DNA of 64,000 nucleotides from Novosphingobium sediminicola (GTDB lineage Bacteria; Pseudomonadota; Alphaproteobacteria; Sphingomonadales; Sphingomonadaceae): NCBI RefSeq assembly GCF_014196525.1, contig NZ_JACIDX010000008.1, positions 124,001 through 188,000 on the forward strand, written 5' to 3'. Shown here in pieces: positions 16,685-24,893 of the stretch; within the stretch, counting starts at the first letter, position 1, and each line of letters opens with the position of its first letter. The notes under the pieces were generated by a model. It was not told the origin of the DNA. It ran no database searches and saw only the letters and a program-made list of their open reading frames with translations. The position numbers were made by a program, and so were the translations under genes.

Positions 16685-19600
16685 GCCCCGCCTTTAATCG
16701 CCGCGCGCTGCGCTGGAATACCGGCGTAGCCCTTGCCGCAGCGATGTTGGCCGGCGGCCTTGCCTCCGCGCCGGTTCATGCGCAGGCATCGGGGGTCAAG
16801 ACCCTGCTGGATCAGGCCCAATATTGGGAAGGCAAGGGGCGTCACGATCTGGCCGTGCAGGCATGGCGCCGCGCGCTCGAACTGGACCCGGCCAATGCGG
16901 TGGCCAAGCGGGCGCTTTCGCCCGCCGCAGCGCCCGCCCCGACGCCCCAGCCGACCCGCACGCTGGCGGCCATGCCCCAGCCTGCGCGCGCTCCGGCCCC
17001 GCGCCCGGTAACGCCGCGTGCCGCGCCTGCTCCGGCCTCCGCATCGGTGGTGGCCGAAAAGCCCGCGCCGCGCCCTGCCGCGCCTGCCGGACCTTCGGCG
17101 GCGGACCGTGCGGGCCAGTCGCGCGTGGTGGGTTTCCGCGCGCTTCAGGACAATGATCTGGACAGCGCCGAGCATCAGTTCCAGTCGGCCCTTGCCCGCA
17201 ACAAGCGCGACGCCGATGCGCTGGGCGGGCTTGGTCTGGTCGATCTCAAGCGCGGCCGCTTTGCCCAGGCCCGCGATCAACTGGCGCAGGCCAGCCAGTT
17301 GGGCGATGCGTCCAAGTGGAAGGAAGCGCTGGAATCGGCGCGCTATTTCGCCTCGCTTCAGGAAGCGCAGGCGATGGTCACGCGCGGCGCTCTGGACGAT
17401 GCGCGCAAGGCCGCCGAGGCGCTGATCCGTTCGGGCTATGCCGAAAATGGCGGGGCCTATGAATTGCTGGCCGACATTTACGAACGTCAGGGCCGCTATG
17501 CCGATGCCGCCGACCTCTATCGTCAGGCGGGCGGCGAAGACACGCCCAATGGCCAGCGCCTGCAAAGCCGCGCAGCGCGCGGGGCGGCCCTTTCGGCGGC
17601 GGCGCGCGGCGATGATTTCGGAGCGGAACAGGCCTTTCAGCAGGGTATCATGCTGGACCAGAGCGATCCGTGGATCCGCTATGAATTCGCCCGCTTTATG
17701 ATCCGCCGGGGCCGCGTGCCCGAAAGCGAGAGCCTGATCGCCTCGCTGGCTTCCTCGACCGATCCTGATGCGCTCTATGCCGCCGCGATGCTCAATTCCG
17801 ATCTGGGCCGCACGGCCGCCTCGCAAGGGTTGATCGACCGCATTCCCGACGAGGCGCGCTCGGCCCCGATGCGCAATTTCGCCATCGGGCTGAAGATCGA
17901 CACCGCCATCATCCGCGCCAAGCAGATCGGCGCCAATGGTCAGAAGGGCGAAGCCGTCGGCGTGCTCAAGCAACTGGGCGGCACCAAGGGCCTTTCGCCG
18001 ATCAAGCAGGCCGCGATTGCCGAGGCGCTGCTCGATCTGGGCGACAATTTCGATGCCGCCTCGATGGCGCAGCAGGCGATCAACGGGCCGGTGGCGGAAA
18101 TCGCGGGCTATGAAGCGATCCTGCGCGTGGCTGTGCGCACCGGGCGCGATGATCTGGCGCGCACCGCGATGGCCAAGGCGACGCAATTGGCCGCAGGCGA
18201 CCCCAATGGCCAGCGCGCCGTGGCCCGCATGGCCGCCAGCGCGGCGGCCCAGCAGGCCGACCGCCTGCGTCAGGCCGGTCAGTTCGCGCAGGCCTTCGAC
18301 GTCCTCCAGACCGCCTTTAACGCCGCGCCCGACAGCCCGGAAATCCTCTCCTCGCTGGCGCGGCTCTATCAGTCGGGCAAGATGAACGCCCGCGCGGCCC
18401 AGACCTTCCAGATGATTCTGGTGCGCGATCCCAAGAATCGCGATGCGCTCTCGGGCCTGATGGAAACCGCGCAGGCGGCGGGCGACAAGAGCCTGAGCCA
18501 GCAGGCGCAGGCGCAGTTGCTGCGCGAAAATGCCAATAATTACGAAGTCTGGCTGGCCGCCGCGCGCACCGAACAGGCACGCGGCAATGCCTCGGCCGCC
18601 ACGCGCTATTTCAAACAGGCTCGCGAGGTCTATCAGCGCAGCAGCGGGACGAATAACGGCGCCAATCCCTTTGCGTCCTCGCCCTTTGCCGCCGATGGCG
18701 CACAGGTGGCTCAGCAGGCGCCCGACGCCAACCCCTTCCGCGCGCAGCAGCAGCAGCAGCAGCAGCCCACCGCGCCCGCCATGCCCAATCCCTTCACCCT
18801 GGGCGGCGGCACGCGCCTGCAGATGAGCGCGCCCCAGCAGCCCAGCAGCTTTGCCCCCCAAAACGGGGCCGCACAGGGCGGTTTTTCACCGCAGGGCAAT
18901 TATGGCGTGCAGCAGGTTCCGGCTGCCTATCAGGGCAATAATTTCACCCCGCAGTCGGCCCCCGCTCCGGCCACATGGGGCGGTCTGCCGGGCAATGGCT
19001 TTGCCGGAGGCGCCCAGAATAACGCCGCCCCTTTCGCGGCAACCCCGCAAGCACCCGTCGATCCGGTGCTGGCGGGAATTGAACGCGACATTGCAGGGCT
19101 TGCCGCCGACAATGGCCCGCGCGCCGAGGTCAACGCCTCGTTTCGCGCGCGCAAGGGCGAAACCGGCCTCTCGCAATTGAGCGAGATGAAGACCAATGCC
19201 CAGCTTTCCACCGGGCTTGGCCGCGGCCGCGTGTTTGCCCGCGCCGAAGCGGTGGTGATCGATGCCGGGCGTCCGACGGGTTCGGGCCTTGCGCGCTTTG
19301 GCACCAATGCCACGATCGAGGCGCAGGCCATCGTCAACAAGGTGGCCTCCGCTCTGGTCAATGCCGAAACCCAGCGCGCCTCGGGCGTGGCGCTCAGCGC
19401 CGGCTATGCCGACAAGCTGGTGCAGGTTGAAGGCGGCACGACGCCGGTGGGCTTTGGCAACACCCGCGCCACATGGCGCGTGGCCGTCACGCCGCAAATG
19501 TCCGAACACGCCACCGCGCGCGCATGGTTCGAACGCAAGCCGGTGACCGACAGCGTCGTCTCCTATGCCGGGACGCGCGATCCGGTCACGGGCCAGACCT

Positions 19601-20223
19601 GGGGACAGGTGATGCGCACCGGGGGCGGTGTTGGTTACTCGTATGAAAACAATGGCAACGGCGCCTATGGCGACGTCAGCTATAACCGCTATAACGGCAC
19701 CAATGTGCTCTCGAACCGCAATGTCGAGGTCAATGTCGGCGGCTATATGCAGGCATGGCGCGATGAACATTCCTCGATTACCGCGGGGATGAACATCAAT
19801 TACCAGTCCTATGCCAACAACCAGAACCAGTTCACATGGGGTCAGGGCGGCTATTTCAGCCCGCAGAGCTTCCTCGCGCTCAGCTTCCCGATCCGCTATG
19901 CCTATCAAAAGGGCAATCTGGATCTGAAGGTGGCGGGCACGCCGGGCTTCCAGAGCTTCTCGCAGAACCGCACCGATCTGTATCCGGGCGATCCGGCGGC
20001 GCAGGCCACGCTCAACGCTCTGAAGGCCGCCAACAGCGATGTTCGCAACTATTACGACAGCCTGAGCAAGACCGGCTTCGGCATGTCGGCCCAGACCTCG
20101 CTTTACTATCGCATCGGCCCGGCCACCCGCGTTGGCGGCGAGGTCAGCTATAACACTTTCGGCAATTATGACGAATTCCGTTCGATGCTGGGCATTCGTC
20201 AATCCCTTGGCAACACCAAATAA
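16681..20223 (+). CDS. bcsC: Cellulose export outer-membrane protein BcsC
   Basis: A 1180-residue protein with a signal peptide (cleavage near VHAQA, about residue 35). Tetratricopeptide repeats run over about 38-650 for the periplasm. A Gln/Pro/Asn-rich linker (about 660-795) includes a short poly-Gln tract, and a C-terminal beta-barrel domain (about 800-1180) forms the outer-membrane pore for the glucan. This order matches BcsC/AcsC. The GTG start lies in the bcsAB stop (GTGA). The linker is longer and more low-complexity than in enterobacterial BcsC and may vary in length between strains. Confidence 0.92.
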   Translation: MSPAFNRRALRWNTGVALAAAMLAGGLASAPVHAQASGVKTLLDQAQYWEGKGRHDLAVQAWRRALELDPANAVAKRALSPAAAPAPTPQPTRTLAAMPQPARAPAPRPVTPRAAPAPASASVVAEKPAPRPAAPAGPSAADRAGQSRVVGFRALQDNDLDSAEHQFQSALARNKRDADALGGLGLVDLKRGRFAQARDQLAQASQLGDASKWKEALESARYFASLQEAQAMVTRGALDDARKAAEALIRSGYAENGGAYELLADIYERQGRYADAADLYRQAGGEDTPNGQRLQSRAARGAALSAAARGDDFGAEQAFQQGIMLDQSDPWIRYEFARFMIRRGRVPESESLIASLASSTDPDALYAAAMLNSDLGRTAASQGLIDRIPDEARSAPMRNFAIGLKIDTAIIRAKQIGANGQKGEAVGVLKQLGGTKGLSPIKQAAIAEALLDLGDNFDAASMAQQAINGPVAEIAGYEAILRVAVRTGRDDLARTAMAKATQLAAGDPNGQRAVARMAASAAAQQADRLRQAGQFAQAFDVLQTAFNAAPDSPEILSSLARLYQSGKMNARAAQTFQMILVRDPKNRDALSGLMETAQAAGDKSLSQQAQAQLLRENANNYEVWLAAARTEQARGNASAATRYFKQAREVYQRSSGTNNGANPFASSPFAADGAQVAQQAPDANPFRAQQQQQQQPTAPAMPNPFTLGGGTRLQMSAPQQPSSFAPQNGAAQGGFSPQGNYGVQQVPAAYQGNNFTPQSAPAPATWGGLPGNGFAGGAQNNAAPFAATPQAPVDPVLAGIERDIAGLAADNGPRAEVNASFRARKGETGLSQLSEMKTNAQLSTGLGRGRVFARAEAVVIDAGRPTGSGLARFGTNATIEAQAIVNKVASALVNAETQRASGVALSAGYADKLVQVEGGTTPVGFGNTRATWRVAVTPQMSEHATARAWFERKPVTDSVVSYAGTRDPVTGQTWGQVMRTGGGVGYSYENNGNGAYGDVSYNRYNGTNVLSNRNVEVNVGGYMQAWRDEHSSITAGMNINYQSYANNQNQFTWGQGGYFSPQSFLALSFPIRYAYQKGNLDLKVAGTPGFQSFSQNRTDLYPGDPAAQATLNALKAANSDVRNYYDSLSKTGFGMSAQTSLYYRIGPATRVGGEVSYNTFGNYDEFRSMLGIRQSLGNTK

Positions 20224-20278
20224 GGGGGGCATTCACATGAGGCTTGCATATGACGGGACACCCAAGGGGGGAGGCACG

Positions 20279-20740
20279 ATGGATGACATGCCTTTGCCGC
20301 CGCTGACCTCGGATCGCGGACTGGCGGTGATTGCGGCGCTGGCGGTATCGGAAATCTTTGCCAATGCGGGCAAGGATCAGGCGCAGGGCTTCTTTCGCGC
20401 CGTGGGCCAGCGTCTGGCCCGGCAGAACCCGATCCCCGCCATGCGCGACCTGCGCGAGCTTCAGGGCGCGGTCAACGCGGTCTGGGCGCGCGTCGGGCTG
20501 GGCGAGGCGGAGATCACGCTCGACCTGCAAGGCGTGCTGATCCATCATCACGAGGCGCCCGCCACCATCCCCTATGATCCCGATTTCAACTGGGGCGCTG
20601 CCTTGCCCTCGCTGTTGCTGGGGGCCTATGACGGATGGATGCGTGCCATGGGCAGCCCCGAGGCGTTGCAGACCCGCCTGTTGTCCTGTGCGGACAACAT
20701 CATTGAAATCCGCCATGGCGCAGAGATTGATGCAAGATAA
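20279..20740 (+). CDS. bcsD: Cellulose synthase subunit D
   Basis: A 153-residue soluble protein resembling Acetobacter BcsD (about 156 residues), a periplasmic octameric ring protein that organises glucan chains during crystallisation. The resemblance covers GFFRAVGQRLA, the region around RDLRELQGAVNAVW and LLLGAYDGWMRAMG. I chose the ATG at 20279. It has a good GGGGGGAGG just upstream and gives the family length, but another in-frame ATG at 20237 is also preceded by a G-rich site and would add 14 residues. No signal peptide is visible, as in Acetobacter. The end overlaps bcsZ. Confidence 0.85.
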   Translation: MDDMPLPPLTSDRGLAVIAALAVSEIFANAGKDQAQGFFRAVGQRLARQNPIPAMRDLRELQGAVNAVWARVGLGEAEITLDLQGVLIHHHEAPATIPYDPDFNWGAALPSLLLGAYDGWMRAMGSPEALQTRLLSCADNIIEIRHGAEIDAR

Positions 20741-21821
20741 GAACATGCTGTTCGACCGTCGCCATATGTTGATGGCCGCCAGCGCCGCCCTGATGGTGGG
20801 CTGTTCGCGCAAGGGGGAGGGCAAATCCGTGACCCCGGAAGCATCGACGGGCGGGCAGAAGTCTTTTGACGGCCCGAAGACCATGGACAGTCCGAAGAAT
20901 CTGGACGGCATGTGGACCAGCTTTCGCCAGATCTATCTGGATGCATCGGGCCGGATCGTGGACACCGGCAACGGCGGGATCAGCCATACCGAGGGTCAGG
21001 GCTATGGCATGTTGATGGCCGTGGCAGTGGGCGATCGACCGGCGTTCGAGGCCATGTATAACTGGACGCAGGCCCATCTGGCCCGTGCCGACATGGCGCT
21101 CTATTCGTGGCGTTTCGATCCGCGTTCCAACAATCCGGTGGCCGACCCCAACAATGCCACCGATGGCGATATGCTGATCGCGCTGGCGCTGGCGCGGGCG
21201 GCGCGGCGCTGGGGCGTGGCGGCATGGGAGGCACGCTCGCGCCAGATCCGGCAGGCGATCCGCGAACATCTGGTGATCGCGCGCGGGGGCCAGCATTATC
21301 TGATGCCGGGCATTGCGGGTTTCGATCTTGGCGACCGGCTGATGATCAACCCGTCCTATTACATCTTTACCGCGCTCGATGCCTTTGCCGCGCTGGATGG
21401 CGCGGCCACATGGGGTCCGGTGATCGCGACGTGCGAGAACGTGCTGCGCAAGGCGCGGTTTGGCGTGCATAATCTGCCTACAGACTGGGTGGTGGTGGGC
21501 GCCGACGGCATGCCCCAGCCCGCGCCCGACAAAGCGCCGCAATTCGGCTTTGATGCGGTGCGCGTCGCGCTTTACGCGGTGGCGGCTCGGCGCGGCGCGC
21601 TGGTGGCGCCGATTGCCGATTACTGGCGGGCAAAACAGGCCGGCGGCCAGACGATCCCGGCATGGGTGGATGTCTATTCCGGGGCCGAGGCGCCCTTCCC
21701 GCTCTCGCCGGGCGGGCTCAACGTCGTGCAGCGGACTTTGAACCTGCCGATGAAGACCGAGGCGCTGGCGCAGGATTATTACGGCTGCGTGCTGCAATTG
21801 CTGGCGCGACATTTGAGGTGA
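20730..21821 (+). CDS. bcsZ: Cellulose-operon endoglucanase, GH8, with lipoprotein signal
   Basis: A glycoside hydrolase family 8 protein of about 363 residues that trims beta-1,4-glucan during synthesis. ISHTEGQGYGMLMA carries the proton-donor Glu, and ATDGDMLIALAL and LMINPSYYIF are further family motifs. The N-terminus, with RRH then a hydrophobic stretch and LMVGC, reads as a lipoprotein signal with the Cys about 20 residues in, so the enzyme would be membrane-anchored rather than free in the periplasm. A linker of about 40 residues precedes the catalytic domain. ATGs at 20715, 20730 and 20745 are all possible. The start overlaps the bcsD stop by about ten bases. It is the last gene of the operon. 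Confidence 0.9.
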   Translation: MQDKNMLFDRRHMLMAASAALMVGCSRKGEGKSVTPEASTGGQKSFDGPKTMDSPKNLDGMWTSFRQIYLDASGRIVDTGNGGISHTEGQGYGMLMAVAVGDRPAFEAMYNWTQAHLARADMALYSWRFDPRSNNPVADPNNATDGDMLIALALARAARRWGVAAWEARSRQIRQAIREHLVIARGGQHYLMPGIAGFDLGDRLMINPSYYIFTALDAFAALDGAATWGPVIATCENVLRKARFGVHNLPTDWVVVGADGMPQPAPDKAPQFGFDAVRVALYAVAARRGALVAPIADYWRAKQAGGQTIPAWVDVYSGAEAPFPLSPGGLNVVQRTLNLPMKTEALAQDYYGCVLQLLARHLR

Positions 21822-21900
21822 ATGCCCTCTGGGCGTCTGCGCTGAACACCTTGCGCAAAGGGGCGGCCCGACCCATCTTTTCCGGTAAAGGAGAATATGG

Positions 21901-22203
21901 ATGACCGCCCCTCTCACCTTGAAACCGGTTACGTTGAACGCTCAGGCGCAACGTTTCGAGATGCCGATTGAGGAAAACGCCCTCGCCTTTTGCACCTATC
22001 GGCAGGACGCGGGCGGGGCCTATCATCTGCTCCATGCCGAGGTTCCCCCTGCCTATGAAGGGCGCGGGATCGGCGGGGCGCTGGCGAAGGGTGTGTTCGA
22101 ACTGGCGCGGGCGCAAGGGTTGAAACTGACGCCGCACTGTTCCTTCATGGTTGCATGGGCTGCGCGCCACCCGGAATATGGCGACGTGCTGACCTCGCCA
22201 TAA
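21901..22203 (+). CDS. Small GNAT-like N-acetyltransferase
   Basis: A 100-residue protein of the short GCN5-like type (YjdJ-like). It has the acetyl-CoA loop in YEGRGIGGALAKGVFELAR (about 60-78) and the LTPHCSFMVAWAARHPEY segment near the end that is characteristic of this small subfamily. A strong AAGGAG lies eight bases before the ATG. The substrate is unknown. It follows bcsZ after 79 bases but looks like a separate unit. Confidence 0.85.
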   Translation: MTAPLTLKPVTLNAQAQRFEMPIEENALAFCTYRQDAGGAYHLLHAEVPPAYEGRGIGGALAKGVFELARAQGLKLTPHCSFMVAWAARHPEYGDVLTSP

Positions 22204-22235
22204 TGGCCCGGAATAACACGGGACCAGAATAACGC

Positions 22236-22261
22236 TGGCCCCGCTCTCGCCAGCGGGGCCA
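22236..22261. terminator. Hairpin between convergent GNAT and CsbD genes
   Basis: A 10-bp GC-rich stem (TGGCCCCGCT with AGCGGGGCCA) around a 6-nt loop lies just after the acetyltransferase stop. A second small hairpin, GCCCGGC/GCCGGGC, follows at about 22274-22291. Neither has a T-run, so they are likely but not certain terminators for the two convergent genes. Confidence 0.5.
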
Positions 22262-22315
22262 ACGCCCTGCCCTGCCCGGCACACGCCGGGCGGTCAGCTT
22301 ATGCGGGCGCTCAGC

Positions 22316-22492
22316 TTATTCGCCGATGGCGGCCTTGGCCTTGCCTGCGGCGGTCTGAATCTTGCCCTTGGCGTCCTGCGCCGCGCCTTCCGCGGCCAGT
22401 TTGACGTCGCCCGTTTCCTTGCCGATGGCTTCCTTCGCCTTGCCGACCAGCGAGTTGGTGGCGCCCGAAATGCGATCGCTGACAGAACCCAT
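22316..22492 (-). CDS. CsbD-family small stress protein
   Basis: A 58-residue hydrophilic, Ala/Lys/Gly-rich protein with the repeated pattern [13 protein letters not shown] / [19 protein letters not shown], diagnostic of CsbD/YjbJ proteins that accumulate in general stress and stationary phase. The start is set by an AGGAG eight bases upstream. A longer open frame upstream lacks similarity. A variant EcfG-type promoter lies about 80 bases upstream, which fits stress control. The molecular function of the family is unknown. Confidence 0.9.
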   Translation of the reverse strand: MGSVSDRISGATNSLVGKAKEAIGKETGDVKLAAEGAAQDAKGKIQTAAGKAKAAIGE

Positions 22493-22570
22493 GATACGTC
22501 TCCTGCGAAATGAATGGATCAATGCGAAGACCGCGGTTTGTTGCCTGACAGGCGGGCCTTCATGGGATGG

Positions 22571-22595
22571 AATGACGCGCGGCAGGCAGGGTTCC
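22571..22595 (-). promoter_or_regulatory. Candidate EcfG-type promoter (variant) for CsbD gene
   Basis: On the minus strand GGAAC is followed after 17 nt by ATT, one base off the EcfG -10 GTT. It lies 78 bases before the CsbD start. The -35 is exact and the spacing matches the three perfect sites elsewhere in the window. Weaker than those. Confidence 0.4.
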
Positions 22596-22685
22596 GCCGA
22601 TAGATTATTTTTGATCATCGCGGTGCAGGCATGAAACCTTTTGCGATCTGGCGCGTCTACATGCCTGATGGAGCGGGGGAAGAAC

Positions 22686-22994
22686 ATGGATGTCAGGCCG
22701 AGGGGCGCTTGCTTCATGCTTGCAGCCGGTTTTTTGCTTGGCGCCTGTTTCCTGTTGGGGGGCTGCCTCGACAGCAGGGGACAGGACGACGTCTGGTATG
22801 GCTATTACTATGACGATCTGCGCGATAATGCCGAGGGCGCCATCTCCCGCCCCTATAAAACTGCGCAGGAATGCCGCATCGCGATGCAGGATTATACGAT
22901 GGAGGCCAAGGTGACCTCCGGCTTTGCCTGCGCGCGCGGATGCGCTTCGGCGCGCGACGGGGCGATTGCCAACTGTCGCGAGGTGGTGCGCTGA
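22686..22994 (+). CDS. Hypothetical lipoprotein
   Basis: A 102-residue protein not recognised as a known family. It starts with a lipoprotein signal peptide ending LLGGC (Cys near residue 29), followed by a Tyr/Asp-rich stretch ([10 protein letters not shown]) and a Cys-containing C-terminal part ([22 protein letters not shown]) that could form disulphides in the periplasm. AGCGGGGGAAG precedes the ATG. It ends two bases before the sensor kinase start, so it is likely cotranscribed with the signalling genes and could be a periplasmic partner. That link is inference. Confidence 0.7.
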   Translation: MDVRPRGACFMLAAGFLLGACFLLGGCLDSRGQDDVWYGYYYDDLRDNAEGAISRPYKTAQECRIAMQDYTMEAKVTSGFACARGCASARDGAIANCREVVR

Positions 22995-22995
22995 T

Positions 22996-24456
22996 ATGGT
23001 GCTGGACCTGCGCGCTCCCATCGCCTTGCGCGGCAAATGGATCGGCATGATCCTTCTGGGCTTTGTCGCGCTGGCCGGGATCGTGGGTTCGGCGGCAATC
23101 CTGATGACGATGAACCAGCGCCAGATGGACGGCGTGGCCCATGCCTATCAGGTCGAACGGCAGGTTTCGGCCATGCGCGTATCGCTGCTGCGTATCGACA
23201 GTTTTCGCCGCAAAAAGGACATTGAGCGGCGCGCCGACGAATTGAAAACCTATCGCACAAGGCTGGACAGCGCGATTGCCAGTTTCCGCACGCTGACCAG
23301 CGACAATCCACGGCAACAGGCCCGCGTGCCCTTGCTCGAAGCCCTGCAGGCGCAGGTGCTGCTCGATGTGGGGGCGATCACCAAAGAGGAATTTGGCGAA
23401 TCGATCCGGGTCGAGGACCCGCTGGGCATGCTCGACGTGCTGACCAAGGCGATGCAGGATGAGGAATTGCGCCTGCAACGGTTTCGCAACGCGGAAATGC
23501 GGCGGATTCAATATGGGTTCTATGTCGTGCTGGGGGCGGCAGGCCTGTTGCTGATCGTGGTGGGACTGCTCACCTTTGTCAGCCTGCGCCGTTTCACCCG
23601 CGATCTGGTCAATTCGCGTCAGGCGCTGCGCGACGCCAATGCCGGGCTGGAACTGGCCGTGCAGGAGCGCACCGCCGATCTTAAACGCGCCAATGGCGAA
23701 CTTCAGCGCTTTGCCTATATCGTCAGCCATGATCTGCGCTCGCCGCTGGTCAATGTGATGGGCTTTACCTCGGAACTGGAAATCGCGGCGAAGCGGCTGG
23801 GCGAAATGCTGGAGGAGGCGCGCAAGACCCGCCCCGAAACGCTGTTTCCCGGCACGGACGAACTGATCGAACAGGATTTGCCCGAAGCGATCCATTTCAT
23901 CCGCACCTCCACGCAAAAGATGGACCGGCTGATCAACGCCATCCTGCAACTATCGCGACAGGGCAGCCGCGCGCTGATGCCGGCATGGCTGGATATGAAC
24001 CGGCTGCTGGCCGATGTGGTTGAAACGCTCAAGGTGCGGGCCGAACAGGCCGGGGCGCAGATCATCATCGCCCCCAACCAGCCCGAGATCTATGGCGATC
24101 GGGTGGCGATCGAACAGATCCTGTCCAACCTGATCGAAAATGCGATCAAATATAACCAGCCCGGCCGCCCGCCGATCATCGAGGTCACGGGCCGACGCAT
24201 CGGAACCCATGCCGAATTTCGCGTGACCGACAACGGGCGCGGCATCGATCCGGGCGATTTCGAGCGTGTCTTCGACCTTTTCCGTCGCTCGGGCGCACAG
24301 GACCGGCCCGGCGAAGGCATCGGACTGGCGCATGTTCGTGCGGTGGTTTATCGTCTGGGCGGGTCTATCCTGATTGAATCCGAACTGGGTGTCGGATCGA
24401 CCTTCATCCTCTCGATCCCGCTGCATTATTCCGAGGAGCAGAGTCAGGTCTCATGA
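22996..24456 (+). CDS. Membrane sensor histidine kinase with CHASE3-like sensor
   Basis: A 486-residue kinase. Two membrane helices (about 15-37 and 176-198) flank a helical periplasmic region like CHASE3. A short coiled linker follows, then a HisKA domain with SHDLRSPL (His near 245) and a HATPase domain with NLIENAIKYN, DNGRGIDP and GEGIGLAHV. This layout resembles the phytochrome-like kinases that signal through small Rcp-type receivers, and such a receiver is encoded next, overlapping by four bases. The input signal is unknown. The start at 22996 is the first Met before the first helix. Confidence 0.88.
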   Translation: MVLDLRAPIALRGKWIGMILLGFVALAGIVGSAAILMTMNQRQMDGVAHAYQVERQVSAMRVSLLRIDSFRRKKDIERRADELKTYRTRLDSAIASFRTLTSDNPRQQARVPLLEALQAQVLLDVGAITKEEFGESIRVEDPLGMLDVLTKAMQDEELRLQRFRNAEMRRIQYGFYVVLGAAGLLLIVVGLLTFVSLRRFTRDLVNSRQALRDANAGLELAVQERTADLKRANGELQRFAYIVSHDLRSPLVNVMGFTSELEIAAKRLGEMLEEARKTRPETLFPGTDELIEQDLPEAIHFIRTSTQKMDRLINAILQLSRQGSRALMPAWLDMNRLLADVVETLKVRAEQAGAQIIIAPNQPEIYGDRVAIEQILSNLIENAIKYNQPGRPPIIEVTGRRIGTHAEFRVTDNGRGIDPGDFERVFDLFRRSGAQDRPGEGIGLAHVRAVVYRLGGSILIESELGVGSTFILSIPLHYSEEQSQVS

Positions 24457-24893
24457 GCAATCCATTGCCTGTCACGATTATCATGATCGAGGACGATCTG
24501 GGCCATGCGCGCCTGATCGAAAAGAATATACGTCGTGCCGGGATTTCCAACCATATCACCCATTTCGACAATGGCACGGCGGCGCTGGAATTCCTGTTCA
24601 ACCCGACGCAGGATCCCGCACGGCGGGGACCGGTGCTGATCCTGCTGGACCTCAACCTGCCCGATATGAGCGGCACGGCGGTTCTGGCGCGGATCAAGGA
24701 GGCGCCCGAATTGCACCGCACGCCCGTTGTCGTGCTGACCACCACCGACGACAGGGTCGAGATCCAGCGCTGCTATGATCTGGGCTGCAATGTCTATATC
24801 ACCAAGCCGGTGAATTATGAGAGCTTTGCCGAAGCGATCCGCCAGCTTGGCCTGTTCCTCTCGGTCATCCAAATTCCGGAAAGCGGTGGCTGA
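24453..24893 (+). CDS. Single-domain response regulator, Rcp1-like
   Basis: A 146-residue stand-alone receiver with acidic pair EDD (13-15), phospho-acceptor Asp66 in ILLDLNLPD, the Thr in VVLTTTDD and the Lys in YITKPVN. The sequence, with VEIQRCYDLGCNVYITKPV, is of the Rcp type that pairs with phytochrome-like kinases. It has no output domain, so it passes phosphate or acts by binding. It overlaps the kinase upstream by four bases and the hybrid protein downstream by one base, giving a three-gene relay. Confidence 0.9.
   Translation: MSNPLPVTIIMIEDDLGHARLIEKNIRRAGISNHITHFDNGTAALEFLFNPTQDPARRGPVLILLDLNLPDMSGTAVLARIKEAPELHRTPVVVLTTTDDRVEIQRCYDLGCNVYITKPVNYESFAEAIRQLGLFLSVIQIPESGG

Noticed and set aside
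18740..18765. Poly-Gln tract in bcsC as a CRISPR or phase-variable repeat
   Set aside because: A short CAG run encoding Gln inside a low-complexity linker; changes would stay in frame and there is no array structure.
22316..22717. 133-codon version of the CsbD protein
   Set aside because: The first 75 residues have no CsbD similarity, and AGGAG placed before the internal ATG at 22492 gives the normal 58-residue family length.
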